Positions 41,030-53,699 of a DNA stretch of 64,000 nt are shown here, one piece after another. Numbering within the stretch: position 1 is the first letter of the stretch; each line of letters opens with the position of its first letter. The DNA comes from Cranoglanis bouderius (lineage: Eukaryota > Chordata > Actinopteri > Siluriformes > Cranoglanididae), in assembly GCA_023630585.1 (NCBI GenBank), contig CM042543.1:20338760-20402759 (forward strand), given 5' to 3'. The position numbers were made by a program, and so were the translations under genes. The notes below the pieces were generated by a model. The model was not told the origin of the DNA. It ran no database searches and was given only the letters and a program-made list of their open reading frames with translations.

Positions 41030-42714
41030 TGTGTGTATTCTCCCCACGTCAAATTCTAAATAGATGTGTATCATCTGTTCAGAGTCCATGGCAGTGCTCA
41101 AGTGGTAACGTGAAAGTGCCATTATAAAACAAAACATAACTGCTTTGAAAGTAATTATTTATAGTCACAAACTAATCATTAATGGGTAAACATTAAAAAA
41201 AAGTAAATGTCACCATTCGGTCACGTCAGCTGCTTATCCAGGTCTTCGTACACAAGGAAGGACCTTTACAAATTTTTACTCAAAGCCTTGGTCAAAAGCT
41301 TGCCACAATGTAATGAGAAAATAAAATCTCCTCCAAAACAAAGCAGCTAATTAAAGTTGCAGCAGATTTATGCATGAAACTGTACTCTTTCTAAAAACAC
41401 CACCACAAATATTCTGTTTCTGTTGATAGGACCATCCATCGCCCATGTCGCCGACTTCCGTGCTCCAGGGCTTTACTGCTCGTAGTTCTTACAGCATCTT
41501 TATAATCACATCTAATCTAAGTGCTCGAGGAGTGCTATAACAGACTGATTATCAGCGCAATCTCTGCGTAAACTGAAACTGTATCCAGCAGCTCCTATTA
41601 GCGTCACCTCAGACCCAGAGGTTCAAACGCTCTGTGCATTCAGACACTTCAAGTGCTATCTGATCCCCTCTTTACTCTCTGCTCATTTAGGCACTCAGCG
41701 CTGGACTTGCTTGGAAGCTTTCGCAACGCATCTGTGAGATGATGGATGATGAGAAGCTTCTCCACTTCACCAACTCAACATTTAACATGTCTGAGAGTGG
41801 GCTCATCTCGATCGTGTGCAGATCTTCCTACCGATGCTGTTCAAGTCAGCCTCAAAGCATGATGCTTTATTTTTGCACTCTTATACTATGTATATACTGT
41901 ATGTCCTAGTTAAAATGTAAACATTTTAAAAAGGGCGCAGATGCGGAACAGGCATCAGCTCAAATAAAAGATGAGGAACTTGTACCTGAAAAGGGAGGTC
42001 CTTTAGTCAATTGGCTTCCTGAAACCTGTTAAATACATAACTTAAAGTGTTTTAACATTTACTTTTTATATTCTGCATTCATATTGTTCCCATTTGGAGA
42101 GCGTTATGTTACTCTTGTTCTCAGTTGTGATCATTCTGTTCAATGTCACATCCAAATAACAGGAGAAAGAAGTGCCTTTCACTGGAGTTCACACGCTTAT
42201 TGAAAAGCTGTCAGAAATTTATGCAGTCACTTTGTACGGATAATTTCTTCATCAATTTTCATAAAAATGTAATATATCATGAGGCACAGTATACCGGTTC
42301 AAGATATGAAATTACATACATATACATATCGTGATATGAGATTTTGTCCATATCACCCAGCCTTAGGTGGACAAATCATTAATGTAATAACTAAGTCACA
42401 GGGCAAGCAAAACCTACAATGTGCTGCCCAGTCCCGTGTCATGCTTGCTCATAAACCTAAAAAGCGGTAGCCATCGTTATAAAATAGCTAGTTAAATGCA
42501 TTAATACAGACTCGCTGGGGGTCGCTCGCTGTTGCTGAAGAGGGGCCCATATGAACAGCCTCCACAAACAATTCACAAACAGACTTTGTGCTCGGGTCTC
42601 CATCGGTGGACAGTTCATGATTTCAGCAAAACAGACTTCACGTTGAGACTGTGCTGAATCTCCTGACTACACAGTTGCACTTTATATCATGTATCATACA
42701 GTTATAGAAGGGAT

Positions 42715-42965
42715 TTATTTATAATTACACTATCCAGTGTCACCCGGATGAGGATGGGTTCCCCTTTTGAGTCTGGTTCCTCTCAAGGTTTCTTCCTCAT
42801 GTCGTCTCAGGGAGTTTTCCCTTGCCACCATCGCCACTGGCTTGCTCATTGGGGATAAATTTATCGATTTAAAATTTCGGTCCAAAATTTACGTATCTCT
42901 GTAAAGCTGCTTTGTGACGATGTCTATTGTTAAAAGCGCTATACAAATAAAATTGAATTGAACTG
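42715..42965 (+). repeat. Fish dispersed repeat ending in retroposon tail
   Basis: Contains GGTTCCTCTCAAGGTTTCTT and CTCAGGGAGTTTTCCCTTGC, then GTAAAGCTGCTTTGTGACGA and AAAAGCGCTATACAAATAAA, followed by AATTGAATTGAA. These blocks recur widely in fish genomes; the class is uncertain. Confidence 0.65.
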
Positions 42966-43460
42966 AATTTAATTAAGGGAATTGAATGTGTATATGACCA
43001 TGTAGCACGTCATGTTCGCGACCTCAGTATTACTTCAGACTGCTGTGTCTTTACTTTGTCTAGACGTGTTTATCTACAAGGTGACTCAGCATAGTAAGCA
43101 TTAGATTTATATGACTTTATTTCGCTCAGGACCATCAGTGGTTTCATATACATTGTGTTCCTGATTTTGTCTATTATTCATCCACATTCTCATCATCTAG
43201 TAAAAAACAGTTCTACAATCAGTGCAATGGCCGATATGTGTAGTGCAGCAGATGGTGGGATTTGGAGTACAGTTACAGGATTGTGGCCATGAATTGTAAT
43301 AAGTTTAAACATAGCTGCCTGCTAAATGAAAGGATTTTGTTTTGCAAAAGTCAATAAGGAGCTGTTTTTTTTTCTGGCTGTTGAACCTACTTGTCCTACA
43401 AGTAACTTGGACTAAAATCCTACTTGTCCCAGGTGCCCAGGCTAGTGATTTGTATTGATG

Positions 43461-43866
43461 ATCAGTCCGTACAGGATTTCGGGGAGTTTTTTGTGTGATC
43501 GTTGAGGCCAAAAATGCTTGATTTTGCTGCGGCTTTTTTCAAAATTTGCGATGCAACGTGAGTTTTTTGTGCCGTTTTGCGGAAAACCACTTGAATTAGT
43601 GAAATTGCAATCGCGCGAAATTGTTTTGCACGGTCTTTCGCAGCGATATTTGTTGGTAAATGAGACATTTTAGCTGTACTCGACAGCCGTATGTTCGACG
43701 CACGTGAATCGAAGAGGGCTTCGACTGAAAGTGAGTTGTGATGACGTCACATGACGCCCCAGATCTGTAGAAAATCTGCAGTAATTTGAAAGATTGCAAG
43801 CTCCTTCTGCTTGATTGTGCGTTCATTACTGCGATTGCAAAATCGTTAAATCGTGAAGGGACTGAT
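43461..43866. mobile_element. Four-copy TIR repeat family, copy C, with TGATG duplication
   Basis: Starts ATCAGTCCGTACAGGATTTC, ends GTGAAGGGACTGAT. Flanks are TGATG at 43456-43460 and 43867-43871. 406 bp. ORFs on the minus strand derive from the repeat and show no known domain. Confidence 0.85.
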
Positions 43867-44645
43867 TGATGGGACACAACAACTTTCACTATGTGAACAC
43901 TGACCTTTACGCAGTCGATAAATGCACATTCAGATATTTATGATCCTTCTACTTTAGTCACTAAAGGCATATCTACTGCATCACGTTTCCTAAACAACCC
44001 TAGACACGAAGGTATGCATCGCTGTTCATATTAAATACTTGAAAAAATTAAAGCATGTACCCTAAAAATGATGAAGCGCGTAAGTAGTACATCTCAAACA
44101 CTTAAAGTCGCTCCTTTTCAGCGGCTGAATTTCGAACGTGCTGCTTCTCAAAAGCATCGTGAAAAGTCACGGTGTAAGATCACCTTAACTGGTACAGAGA
44201 GTGTTTTTCCAAGGATCTTTGTACTGAAATGCTTTTGGGAATCTCAGTCCTGTTTTTTATGCAGTGCACGATCAAGGTTTTATTACACCGTGTTATATCC
44301 TTATGTGCAGTACTGTTGAGATTTAATTAAAACATGCGCAAGTCTGATTAGGTTTCTTCTTCGCACTGGTGAGAGGGATCTTTCAAAGTATATATGTTTG
44401 TATGTTTGAAAGTAATCTTTCAAAGGAAAACTGATTTATGTAGGAATCGATCATTTTCCCACACCGACACTGCGATGTGTGCATCACCTTCAGATGGAAG
44501 GCAAACTTTTGCCCCAGTTTCTTACAATCTACTTGTTATGACTAAATGTCTGTACTGAAGACAAAACCATGTAGAAAAGGAAAAATGCTGAGTCATGCAA
44601 CACAATAGCATTTTCAGCATCGCTACATCTACTCATGGAGAGTTT

Positions 44646-44673
<28 letters not shown>
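44646..44673. repeat. G28 homopolymer
   Basis: 28 uninterrupted G on the plus strand. The asap2 transcript would carry C28. Confidence 0.9.
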
Positions 44674-44677
<4 letters not shown>

Positions 44678-47600
44678 AATACTCGCATCCACTGAAGTGA
44701 TGTTATGACAACACGCTTTTTTGAAGTGGCATTCCTTCGTTCTTGTCCGTCATCATGTTCCAATTGTCCCTCGAGGACTTAAATGGGGTAATTGAGGTTA
44801 GCACTTAAAAGGCTGGACTGGGTGTTCATTTAAACATAAAACATGGGTATAGGTTACATCTGTCACTTTATGGGGCGTGCCGCAGAGTCTGCATGGCTTA
44901 TACAACGCTACTCAAAAGAAACCGGAGACAGCTTTACTGCATGGTCTTGATGTTGTGAACAGAGTGAACCTGACAAGTGGGCTGGAGACCAACAACTAAA
45001 TTCCCTTCGTCCCTGTGGCATGTTCTTCACATGGTAAAATATACTAGAAGCCTACAAGAGACACTGTTTGGTTGGTTTTTGGTTTTTTGCACTTATTCAT
45101 TTTCCGTGAAGCATGTTCTTATCCAAAGTTAGACAGAAGTTTAAGATGTTTTTTTTTGATCAGGGTGCAAAGTGGCTCTCTGCTGGTCATGGTTTGAACT
45201 AACAGCCTTCCAGTTTCCACCTGGATGAACGTGCCAGTGCTACAACGATGTAAACTATGGTGGGGAGTGGGCCTACTTCATTGTTATACTACTAACATTT
45301 CATGAATGGCTAGTTAATGTGAACTAGCATAACTAAATCTTTAAATTTACATCCGTTTGACATTTTTTACTGGTTAATATTGGTCATAATACCTGCTATT
45401 TTTTCTTATAATATATAGTAAAATAAAGTCTTCTTGTAGCTACACACGTTTGCTTTGCATTTTCTCAGGGCTGGAAATACAGAGAGCTGCACTGATAAAC
45501 ACTTCATGCCTTCACCAGCGAACAGTGGCATGCATTTAAACCAGGATTGGCACATCGCGTCTCACAAATTCACATATGCTCAATCCCAGTGGTTTGGAAA
45601 TAACCTTATTCTGATACACACACTAAAGAAATCCCAATATGCCCTAAACAACGTGGTTTGTAAATCTCAAATATGGATAGAATTAAAATGTGGAAAAGGA
45701 AGATGGCAGTTTTCCACAGGGGGGATAATTGTTGTCCATTCAGACCAGGGACTATCATCAATCAAGTCCTGATTAGCATACCAGTCAATCTATAAACATA
45801 AAAGTGACATTTTCCCCACTTCCCAAGAATATTGGGAGTGCACTTGAAAATTAAAATGCCTTGAAAATGACAGCTCTTCTGCTAATGGCATATTTAATGA
45901 GTTATTGGCTTACAGGGTTGAAACTTACGCAAAAGTCAGATATTCTCACTTTGGATCATTTCGCCAGCAAACGTTTCCAGCGCTGCAGATTTTATAGTTA
46001 CGCTGGTGTTAATTTATATAGAACAAGCCAACTTTGGTGAGTGAGTGGCTCTGGAAAAAGTAAGTAAACGAAGGTTGGATGACGTCAGGCACCATCTGTG
46101 CCGGGAGAGGAAAGCATCACACAGACTGCCAGACCTTCACCAGGGGTCAGTGTCACTGTAAAGACCTGTACAACTCAAAAATTCACACATTTATGACATT
46201 GATATTTTAGTTCTACTGCTGTTTTTTGTTCTTATAATATCTGGACATTGTAAGAATCCCGTCATTTCCTACAATAAGGCAAATTACTTACACATAGCTA
46301 CTCCCCCCACACGCACACACACACCAACACACATCCTGCCTGTACATCTGCCAGCATCCTGCTTCCACCTTTGATCACCAACCCCAGTGAAATGACCCAA
46401 CCACAACTAGCCAGAAACTCCAAAAAACGGCCGACCAAAAGCAGGTCACACTTCTGCCGTCTGGCTCAGAGATGTAACACAGAATAAGAAATGAAAATTA
46501 TCAGGCAAGGGGGTGAATAATACATGATCGTCCCCTGGCAAACCCACACCATAGTCTAATGGTTCCTTAGGATAGAAAGATTCCAGGGGCTTTTGCACAT
46601 AGTGGGGTCAGTGATGTCCCGGCCTCCATTGTTCCCAGTTCCACAACTATTTGATGACGGCACGTCTAGCGTAGGCCAACCCCATCCCCCCTCCACCCCC
46701 TTACATTACATTAGGCAAAGAAAACAAAGCAGTTGTGCTAGCCTGGCATATTTTAGATACTTTTCCTTCCCCCTCAAGCTGCAGTGGATCCCACTTTAAG
46801 CTCTAATACTAGAATCACTCACTTTGAACTGTGAGAGGGATAACATAGGAGGGTCCTGGTTTCCATTTTGGCACAGTGTGGCTGCCTGGTTTATGCTCAG
46901 TAAAACGTTCTTTTGAGAAGCATTAGAAGTTACCTTGTAGAGGCCTGGAATGTTAATGGATTTTCAAAAGAGTAGGAGTAGAAATAGAAAGTACTAATAG
47001 ATAAAAGGATGATTAGTTGCTGTCTATTCAAACTAGGGCTGTTATGATATGATAGCACTCTGATTGGACTGTTACCTCACCAGATTTTTGTAACCAATCA
47101 AGTTCTTTACTCCAGTGGTTTTCATCCCATTTGTGTCCGGATGCAACTTCTCAAAAAAACTGTGTGACCTCCTCTGGACTCCTCGTTTCTCTCTGCAGGG
47201 GACGTGGGCCTCATTGAAAACTCTTTGCCTGTGTAATTCTCCACTGTTGTAAGCATGTTACCTTAAAAATTAAACTTAAACAAACCAATATAAATCCATG
47301 AATTAAGACAAATTAGACTAGTCATTCAATTAAGAATGCTGCTGTATAAAAGGAGGATGGGCTGCAATGGTTCAGCGGTGTGTAAGTCAGTTCCTTTTGC
47401 CACGACATCTTCCTTTAATGCTGTGACAAAAAAGTGACTGATCTGGCATGTCTCAAGCTGCAAAGTGCCATATACCCCCTAGTGTGCTGCATGCCAGTGT
47501 CACATACCCTCCTGCTTTTCCAACACTGCATCGGGTGTTGTCAGTCAAAGACAGACTGGTTTGCAAGAAACATCTGGCTGGCAGTCACTGAGACAATAGC

Positions 47601-47969
47601 AATAGCAGTACAATATTTTTTTTTCCCTCCATTTTCAAGTCAAACCATTTTCTTTTCACCTCACTTAATTCACGTCTAATTCATTTTCTGTGATTCGCCT
47701 CCAGATTTGGGTCTTTTTAAGGGGTTGTTACGCTATTAAATATTATACGTTTTTATTGCCAACTTCCACTTCTTCACCTCTGAGAAAGTCTTATTTTCTT
47801 CCCCATCCTCATCAGTTTAGCTTCATAAGCTTGGTCTTTTATGGAGCTTTGTGTGCATCATCAAATGCAAATGAGCTGGGGTAATTTATGAGTGATGGGT
47901 ATTCCTCAACATGCACATGCGGGTATGAAGAAAATCATAATTTCTGAAACTTATGTAAATCCAGCATCC

Positions 47970-48201
47970 AACAGTAGCTCTTCTGTGGGATTGGACCAGA
48001 TGGGCTGGCCTTCGCTCCCCACACGCACCAATGTGCCTTGGGCACCGATTGTCCTTCCTTGGACTACTTTCGGTAGGTACTAACCACTGCATACCAGGAA
48101 CACCCCACAAGACCTGCCATTTTGGAGATGTTCTGACCCAGTCATCTATCCATCACAATTTGGCCCTTTTCAATGTCACTCGGATCCTTACGCTTGCCCA
48201 T
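47970..48201 (-). mobile_element. Tc1-like transposon fragment, N-terminal transposase part
   Basis: Plus strand from ACAGTAGCTCTTCTGTGGGA to TTACGCTTGCCCAT. In the minus sense it encodes the DNA-binding part of the same transposase family as 3880-4440 and 15219-15876, with frame breaks. No terminal repeats remain; a TATATATA run abuts the end. Confidence 0.8.
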
Positions 48202-49577
48202 ATATATAAATTTTAATTGGTCTAATAATACTGTGAAACCATACAGAATGGCCAAAATTCAAATAAAATGTTGGTAAGCTTCAAGGATGTTATAGTACTA
48301 TGAAAATGAAACCACGTGTCACTTCTTGATTGTAACATTTTACCTCCTTAAAAGCTACTTGATTTAAAGGTTACCTAGGAATGATGCTACTTTTGATGCT
48401 AAAATTGTGTTGTTAATAACTATGTTACTACCTCGTTCACATGCCACTACTGGCCTTTCACTGTGAAAGTCAGACTGTTCTGTTTCAAAGAGGGCCTTTT
48501 CCAAACTGCCTTGGCCCACTTCTCCAAATTGCTTTCTGAAGGAACCCTGTTCTGAAACCAGCCTTTTTGTCCCTGCCATTACACCTCAACCTCACCTACC
48601 CATCTCTTTTTATCCTCTCTCTCTCCCTTCTTTGGTGCACAGACCAAACATGGTGTTGAACTGCAGCCAATGAAGACGGCCTAGAACGCGATTACCTACT
48701 TCACTGCTGGGAGAGCGAGCGCAAGCTGATTAACATCTAAGCTTCAGTGAGGCACCAGATGTTTCAGTGAAGCTAATAAATGCCCCAAAAGAGTGTAATG
48801 GACATGCAGCGGTTTTGAGCTGGTTTGCTCTTCATGTGATATCTGATACTAATGCAGCCTGTAGGAGTTAGGGCTGAAAGAGTGGTATGTTCTGGAATAA
48901 ATAATGACTTAAGACCAAAGGTGGACGGCGGGACATCTAAGCCCAGTAGCATCAGCAGCTTACACCAGACAGGATTAAACTGGACAGAGATTAACTCTGA
49001 GAGTCAATATAACACTGGGGAGATTACTGTGGGTGGTCTAGACTACACTAAACAGTATGGAGCATCTGATAAAAGCCATACTGGGATCCTTAGATCTAAT
49101 TAGTTTTAACACAAACCAGAAAACCAGAGACTGCTGTTAAAGCACAGGAATAAATCTAAAGGAAGGTAAAATGATAGCTAATTAAACTGAATAAAGAGAG
49201 GACATTTCTTTGTAATTTATCTACATTGTTGGGGAATAAAACAGACTACTGCAGACTGCTATCCTTTTGAAACACTCTGCTTTCATTTTGACCTGGCATT
49301 TTGTATGCACACATAAAATGCTTTTTTCAGTTGCTATAATGGACGTTCTGGCACTGTTTATAAGATAACTTATACTGGTGTGAATTAAATACCTTGGGAG
49401 ATGAATATTTGTCATTGATGTGACAAGCCACAAAGCTTGCTAGCTAAACTAACTTGCAGGTTTTTGTAGTATCTGTTCAGAATAACTGAATATCTGATTT
49501 ACTTCATCTAAACATTACCTGAGTTAAAATAAATGGAGGTACTACTCCAGACAGGTTTAAATTGCATTACATCAGTG

Positions 49578-49930
49578 ACCATCCATCCATCTTCCATACC
49601 ACTTATCCTACACAGGGTCACGGGAAAGTCTAGAGCCTATCCCAGGGAACTCGGGGCACAAGACGGGGGACACCCTGGGCAGGGTGCCAACCCATTGCAG
49701 GGCACAACTGCACACACATTCATACGCCCGTTCACACACTACAGACAATTTGGAAATGCCAATCAGCCTACAACGTACATCTTTGGACTTGGGGAGCACA
49801 CCAAAGTACCTGGAGGAAACCCCCGAAACACGAGGAGAACATGCAAGCTCCGCACACACAGCACGGAATCAAAACCCAATCCCTGGAGGTGCGAAGCAAA
49901 CATGCTATCCACTAAGCCACTGTGCCCCCC
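49578..49930 (-). mobile_element. tRNA-headed SINE, copy 2
   Basis: Same body as copy 1: CCATCCATCCATCTTCC, GGGTCACGGGAAAGTCTAGA, CACCCTGGGCAGGGTGCCAA, CATCTTTGGACTTGGGG, CCTGGAGGTGCGAAGC, CCACTAAGCCACTGTG. Ends against a run of 14 C on the plus strand. Confidence 0.8.
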
Positions 49931-51335
49931 CCCCCTCGGTTATGACTACTGTCCATTAAAAATAAATAAATAAAAATCATGATATAAGCATTGGCAAGAG
50001 TCAATACAAAATTGACTTCCGAATTCAAAAATGAATTCTTGATGTTTGGCTAGATTTTGAAGACTATAATTAAATAGAACGTAAATCAAAATAATTATAA
50101 TCACAGCAGATGTTAAACATTGAACTATTCAGTCAAATATTCATACTGAGATCTTTTCAACTCTTGTTTACTATTAAATAAAGTCTCACCAACACATTTA
50201 TCGCATTCTGTCTAACTAACAGATAGCATAAAGCCCCTTAGTGTCCCTGAATAATTCTGAATATTACAAAGGTTTTATCATTTCAGTGTTAATCATGAGA
50301 GAGGCACAGCATATCGCATCATAAAATTAATTGCAAAGAGCCAAAATGCAGACATGGCATGTCGAAAATGCTTCACATTGCTGAGATGAGAGGAAAGGAA
50401 GGCGTCTCCTCGGATGTCGAGTGAGTGTACTCCATTAGTGTGATTGGAAGGGGCACACACCTCCCTTCTAATTCTCTGGGGCTGAATGCTATAGACTCCA
50501 TTCAATTAATTGAGATCAGGGATGGGGGATGATTTTCATTCTCACTCTTCATATACACATGCAGTTAAGGCAGGAGAGGACGTCCGACAAAACCCTGTCC
50601 CCTGATTATCCCAGTCTCAAAAAAACCTGTCCAGCACATTCCACTTAAACGATAAACATTCCCCGGCAGAAATCGCTTGTGTAGGTCAGATTGGTCTGAA
50701 GGGTGCAGAGGGTAGTTTAGTGGCAACGTGTCACAACAGACAGTGTATTCTGCACTGCAAAACCTCACAAAACAAGAGGAGAAGAGAAAAAGAAATGGGG
50801 AAAGCTGCAACTCATTTAGAAACATATGATCACAGCTATGCAGTTTACTCTGCTTCTGCAGTTCTCTAGTTGGATTGGGCCAGAATTGAGCCTCCTGAGA
50901 CATACACCATGTTCCTGTGTGCACTATTATTATTTAATTATTTACTTATTTATTTGAAAACAAATTCATTGTAGAAGGACAGCAGGGTGACATTACAAAT
51001 TCCCAGGTTCTCACACAGAGATATATGGTCTCATGAGGATTAACTCATTTGGCTGGTCAATGAGTCTCAAAGGGAGGAAGTTTTTATTGTCCTCTGACCT
51101 CATCTGGCGCTTTGCAAAGACATGACATCAGTAGTAGATGGTTTCAGCAGAACAGAAATGGTGTATTTAGCCACTTAAAAATAATGCGGCCTGAGAAATG
51201 GATCATGTGCCTTTTTTTTTTCCTTTTAGAAAACAGATCAACCAGTCAACAAACCTGGTGAGGTGAACCAGGCTGAGTGCTACCCATTACATCATTATCA
51301 TTGGCTCTGACTATCAGAGTTGATCAGTTGTAATG

Positions 51336-51681
51336 ATCAGTCCGTACAGGATTTCGGGGAGTTATTTTTTTGTGCTTTTTTTTTTTTTGCAGAAAACTAC
51401 TTGAATTGGCGAAACTGCAATTGCATGAAACTGTTTTGCACGGCCTTTCGCATTGATGTTTTTTATTAAATGAGACCTTTTAGCTGTACTCATGTCCGAT
51501 GCACGTGAATCGAAGAGGGCTGTGACTGAGTGCATGTTGTGATGACGTCACATGACGTGTCTTGGCCCAGATCTGCGGAAAATCTGCCGGATTTTTGAAA
51601 AAATGTGAATATTGCGGAGTTTGATTGATTTTGCGTTAATTTCTGCGATTGCAAAAATCGCAAAACCCTGGAGGGACTGAT
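51336..51681. mobile_element. Four-copy TIR repeat family, copy D, with TAATG duplication
   Basis: Starts ATCAGTCCGTACAGGATTTC, ends GGAGGGACTGAT. Flanks are TAATG at 51331-51335 and 51682-51686, a perfect 5-bp duplication. 346 bp. Confidence 0.88.
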
Positions 51682-51710
51682 TAATGTGAATAATGTTATA
51701 AAGGACATCT

Positions 51711-52325
51711 TAGGGTGCTTTCACATATGCTGTGTGTAGTCTCCAACCCTGGTGTGTTTCCCTCTTTGGTGTGCTTGGTTTGTGCAGGTGAGAACGCAGC
51801 CATCGCACTCGGGTGCGGACCAAAATAACCAGTCCGAGAACCAGCCCGGTCTGATTGCAGTTAGAAAGTGATTTCACCCTTTAATCGACCAAACTGCAGG
51901 AAGTGAACCAAACATACAGTGTGTTTTGGGTTGCAGACATTTTGTTTTTTGGAAATGTGAGCTGCTAAACTGAGCTGTGAAGTGAGCTTTGTAGCGCTGC
52001 AGAAATAACAACTGCTCTGGAGACTTGGACTGATGACCAAAAAGAGAAAACAAGAGCAACAATAAACACAAATGGTTTAAACTAGTTATTTATTTTATTA
52101 TTCTAGTAATTTATTAAGTGCCAGTGGCTCAGTGTTCTTTGCGCTTGGGTGATTTGTGTGATTTCTCCATGCGAGGTTTGTTTACCTTTTTCTATGCCCG
52201 TATCTCTACCAATGACTGAAAGATTTTTATGAGCATGTTTTCAGCTCTAAACACACATAACACCTAACCAAACCAAACAGCACATGAACCAAAAGCATAC
52301 ATTTTGATTCAGACTCTGCAAATGG
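51711..52325. repeat. Candidate DNA-element remnant (GGGTGCTTTCACA end)
   Basis: Begins AGGGTGCTTTCACATATGCT and continues with GTGCGGACCAAAATAACCAG, a fish DNA-element style. Right end not fixed and no coding region is recognised. Confidence 0.4.
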
Positions 52326-53357
52326 AGCTAAGGAAAACAATTAGCTTAATCCAGATCAACATTCTTCACTCTTATAAGGACAAACCTTATCACTGAAGTT
52401 CATGAAGAGATCATAGAAGACGTCAATGTGTTTTTAGAGGAATTAAGTGTTTTTAGAAGGAAGTAAATTAACACAACATTGGAAAGACCATACACCTTCT
52501 GGGTTTTCAGTGTTGGCTCCAACTGTTCGTGTTAAACATGTTTTGTTCCAGACACTGCAGAGTGTGGGGGGAGGGTAGAGTATCCCACGGTGTCATGGAG
52601 TTGACCTGAGCGCTGGCTGACGTGATGCAAACAAACAGTCTCTCCCAGAACAGCTGCTTATTACACCACAACAACAAGTGCGCTATGTTAGAGAGATTAA
52701 CACCACTTTCTTTCCTGTTTACAATATCAGCGGTTTTATGAGAGAGAAAACACCATAGACCGAGGCTCACTGGGATGGAACAGTTCTCCAGAGCACGTTA
52801 GCTGTAGGTTTACCTCAACAAAGGCTCCATTGTTAAAGCCGAGAGAAAAACGCACACAAATACACAACCAGGCAGGAGTTTGTCTGTGACAACTATTAAA
52901 GTGAAACCGCACACTGGTAACTCACCAACAGCATCTAACACCAATAATCACACCTAGGTGAGGATTTAATTGGGGTAATTAAACTGAAGAGGCACTCAGT
53001 GAAAATGACTCCCCTGTGTGCTTTCTATTGCTTGCAATGTGGTTTTACATCAATGGCCAGCTCCATTTGGGCTGAGCAGAAACACTTGCAATCAGGAAGG
53101 ACTTTTGCCCTTCAATGCAAACTTCAAAAGGGAGCCGTTGTTTCGCCTTCGCACTGCTCCTTATGCCGCAAATGCAAACAAACACAACAGCCAACCATCT
53201 CTGACCAGTGCAGATGTGGGAAAACTGCTCTGGTTTTACAGGAATACCTTGATGAAGTTTGACACATACAATCTCAATTCAACAACTGTAGGATCACCGG
53301 GCTAAAATTGCACTTGATCAACATAAAGCCAGTTTCACACTGCAAGATTTTCAGCCT

Positions 53358-53699
53358 GATCACTAGCTTAGTGATTAGCATGTTTGCCTTCCAGGGTTGT
53401 GGGTTCAGTTCCCACCTCCGCCCTGTATGTGTGTGAAGTTTGCATGTTCTCCCCGTGCTTCAGGGGTTTCCTCCAGGTACTCCAGTTTCCTCTGCAGTCC
53501 AAGGACATGCGTTGTAGGCTGATTGGCATTTCCAAATTGTCCATAGTGTGTAAATGTGTGCGCACAATTGTGGCCTGTGATGGGTTGGTACCCCATCTAG
53601 GGTGTCCCCCGCCTTGTGCCCAGAGTCCCCTGGGATAGGCTCCAGGCTCCCCGCGACCCTGTTTAGGATATGTGGTACAGAAAATGGATGGATGGTTGG
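53358..53699 (+). mobile_element. tRNA-headed SINE, copy 3
   Basis: Plus-strand orientation. The head ACTAGCTTAGTGATTAGC carries an A-box-like TAGCTTAGTG and GGGTTCAGTTCCC a B-box-like motif, about 45 nt apart. Then the shared body and a GGATGGATGG tail. This copy shows most clearly that the family has a Pol III-type head. Confidence 0.85.

Noticed and set aside
45455..45772. 105-codon plus ORF
   Set aside because: No recognisable motif and no splice or repeat context that supports coding.
50565..50924. 119-codon minus ORF
   Set aside because: No domain, no family similarity recognised; consistent with chance.
53358..53420. Possible true tRNA gene from A- and B-box-like motifs
   Set aside because: It does not fold into a full cloverleaf by eye and is followed by a repeat body found in other copies, so it is a SINE head.
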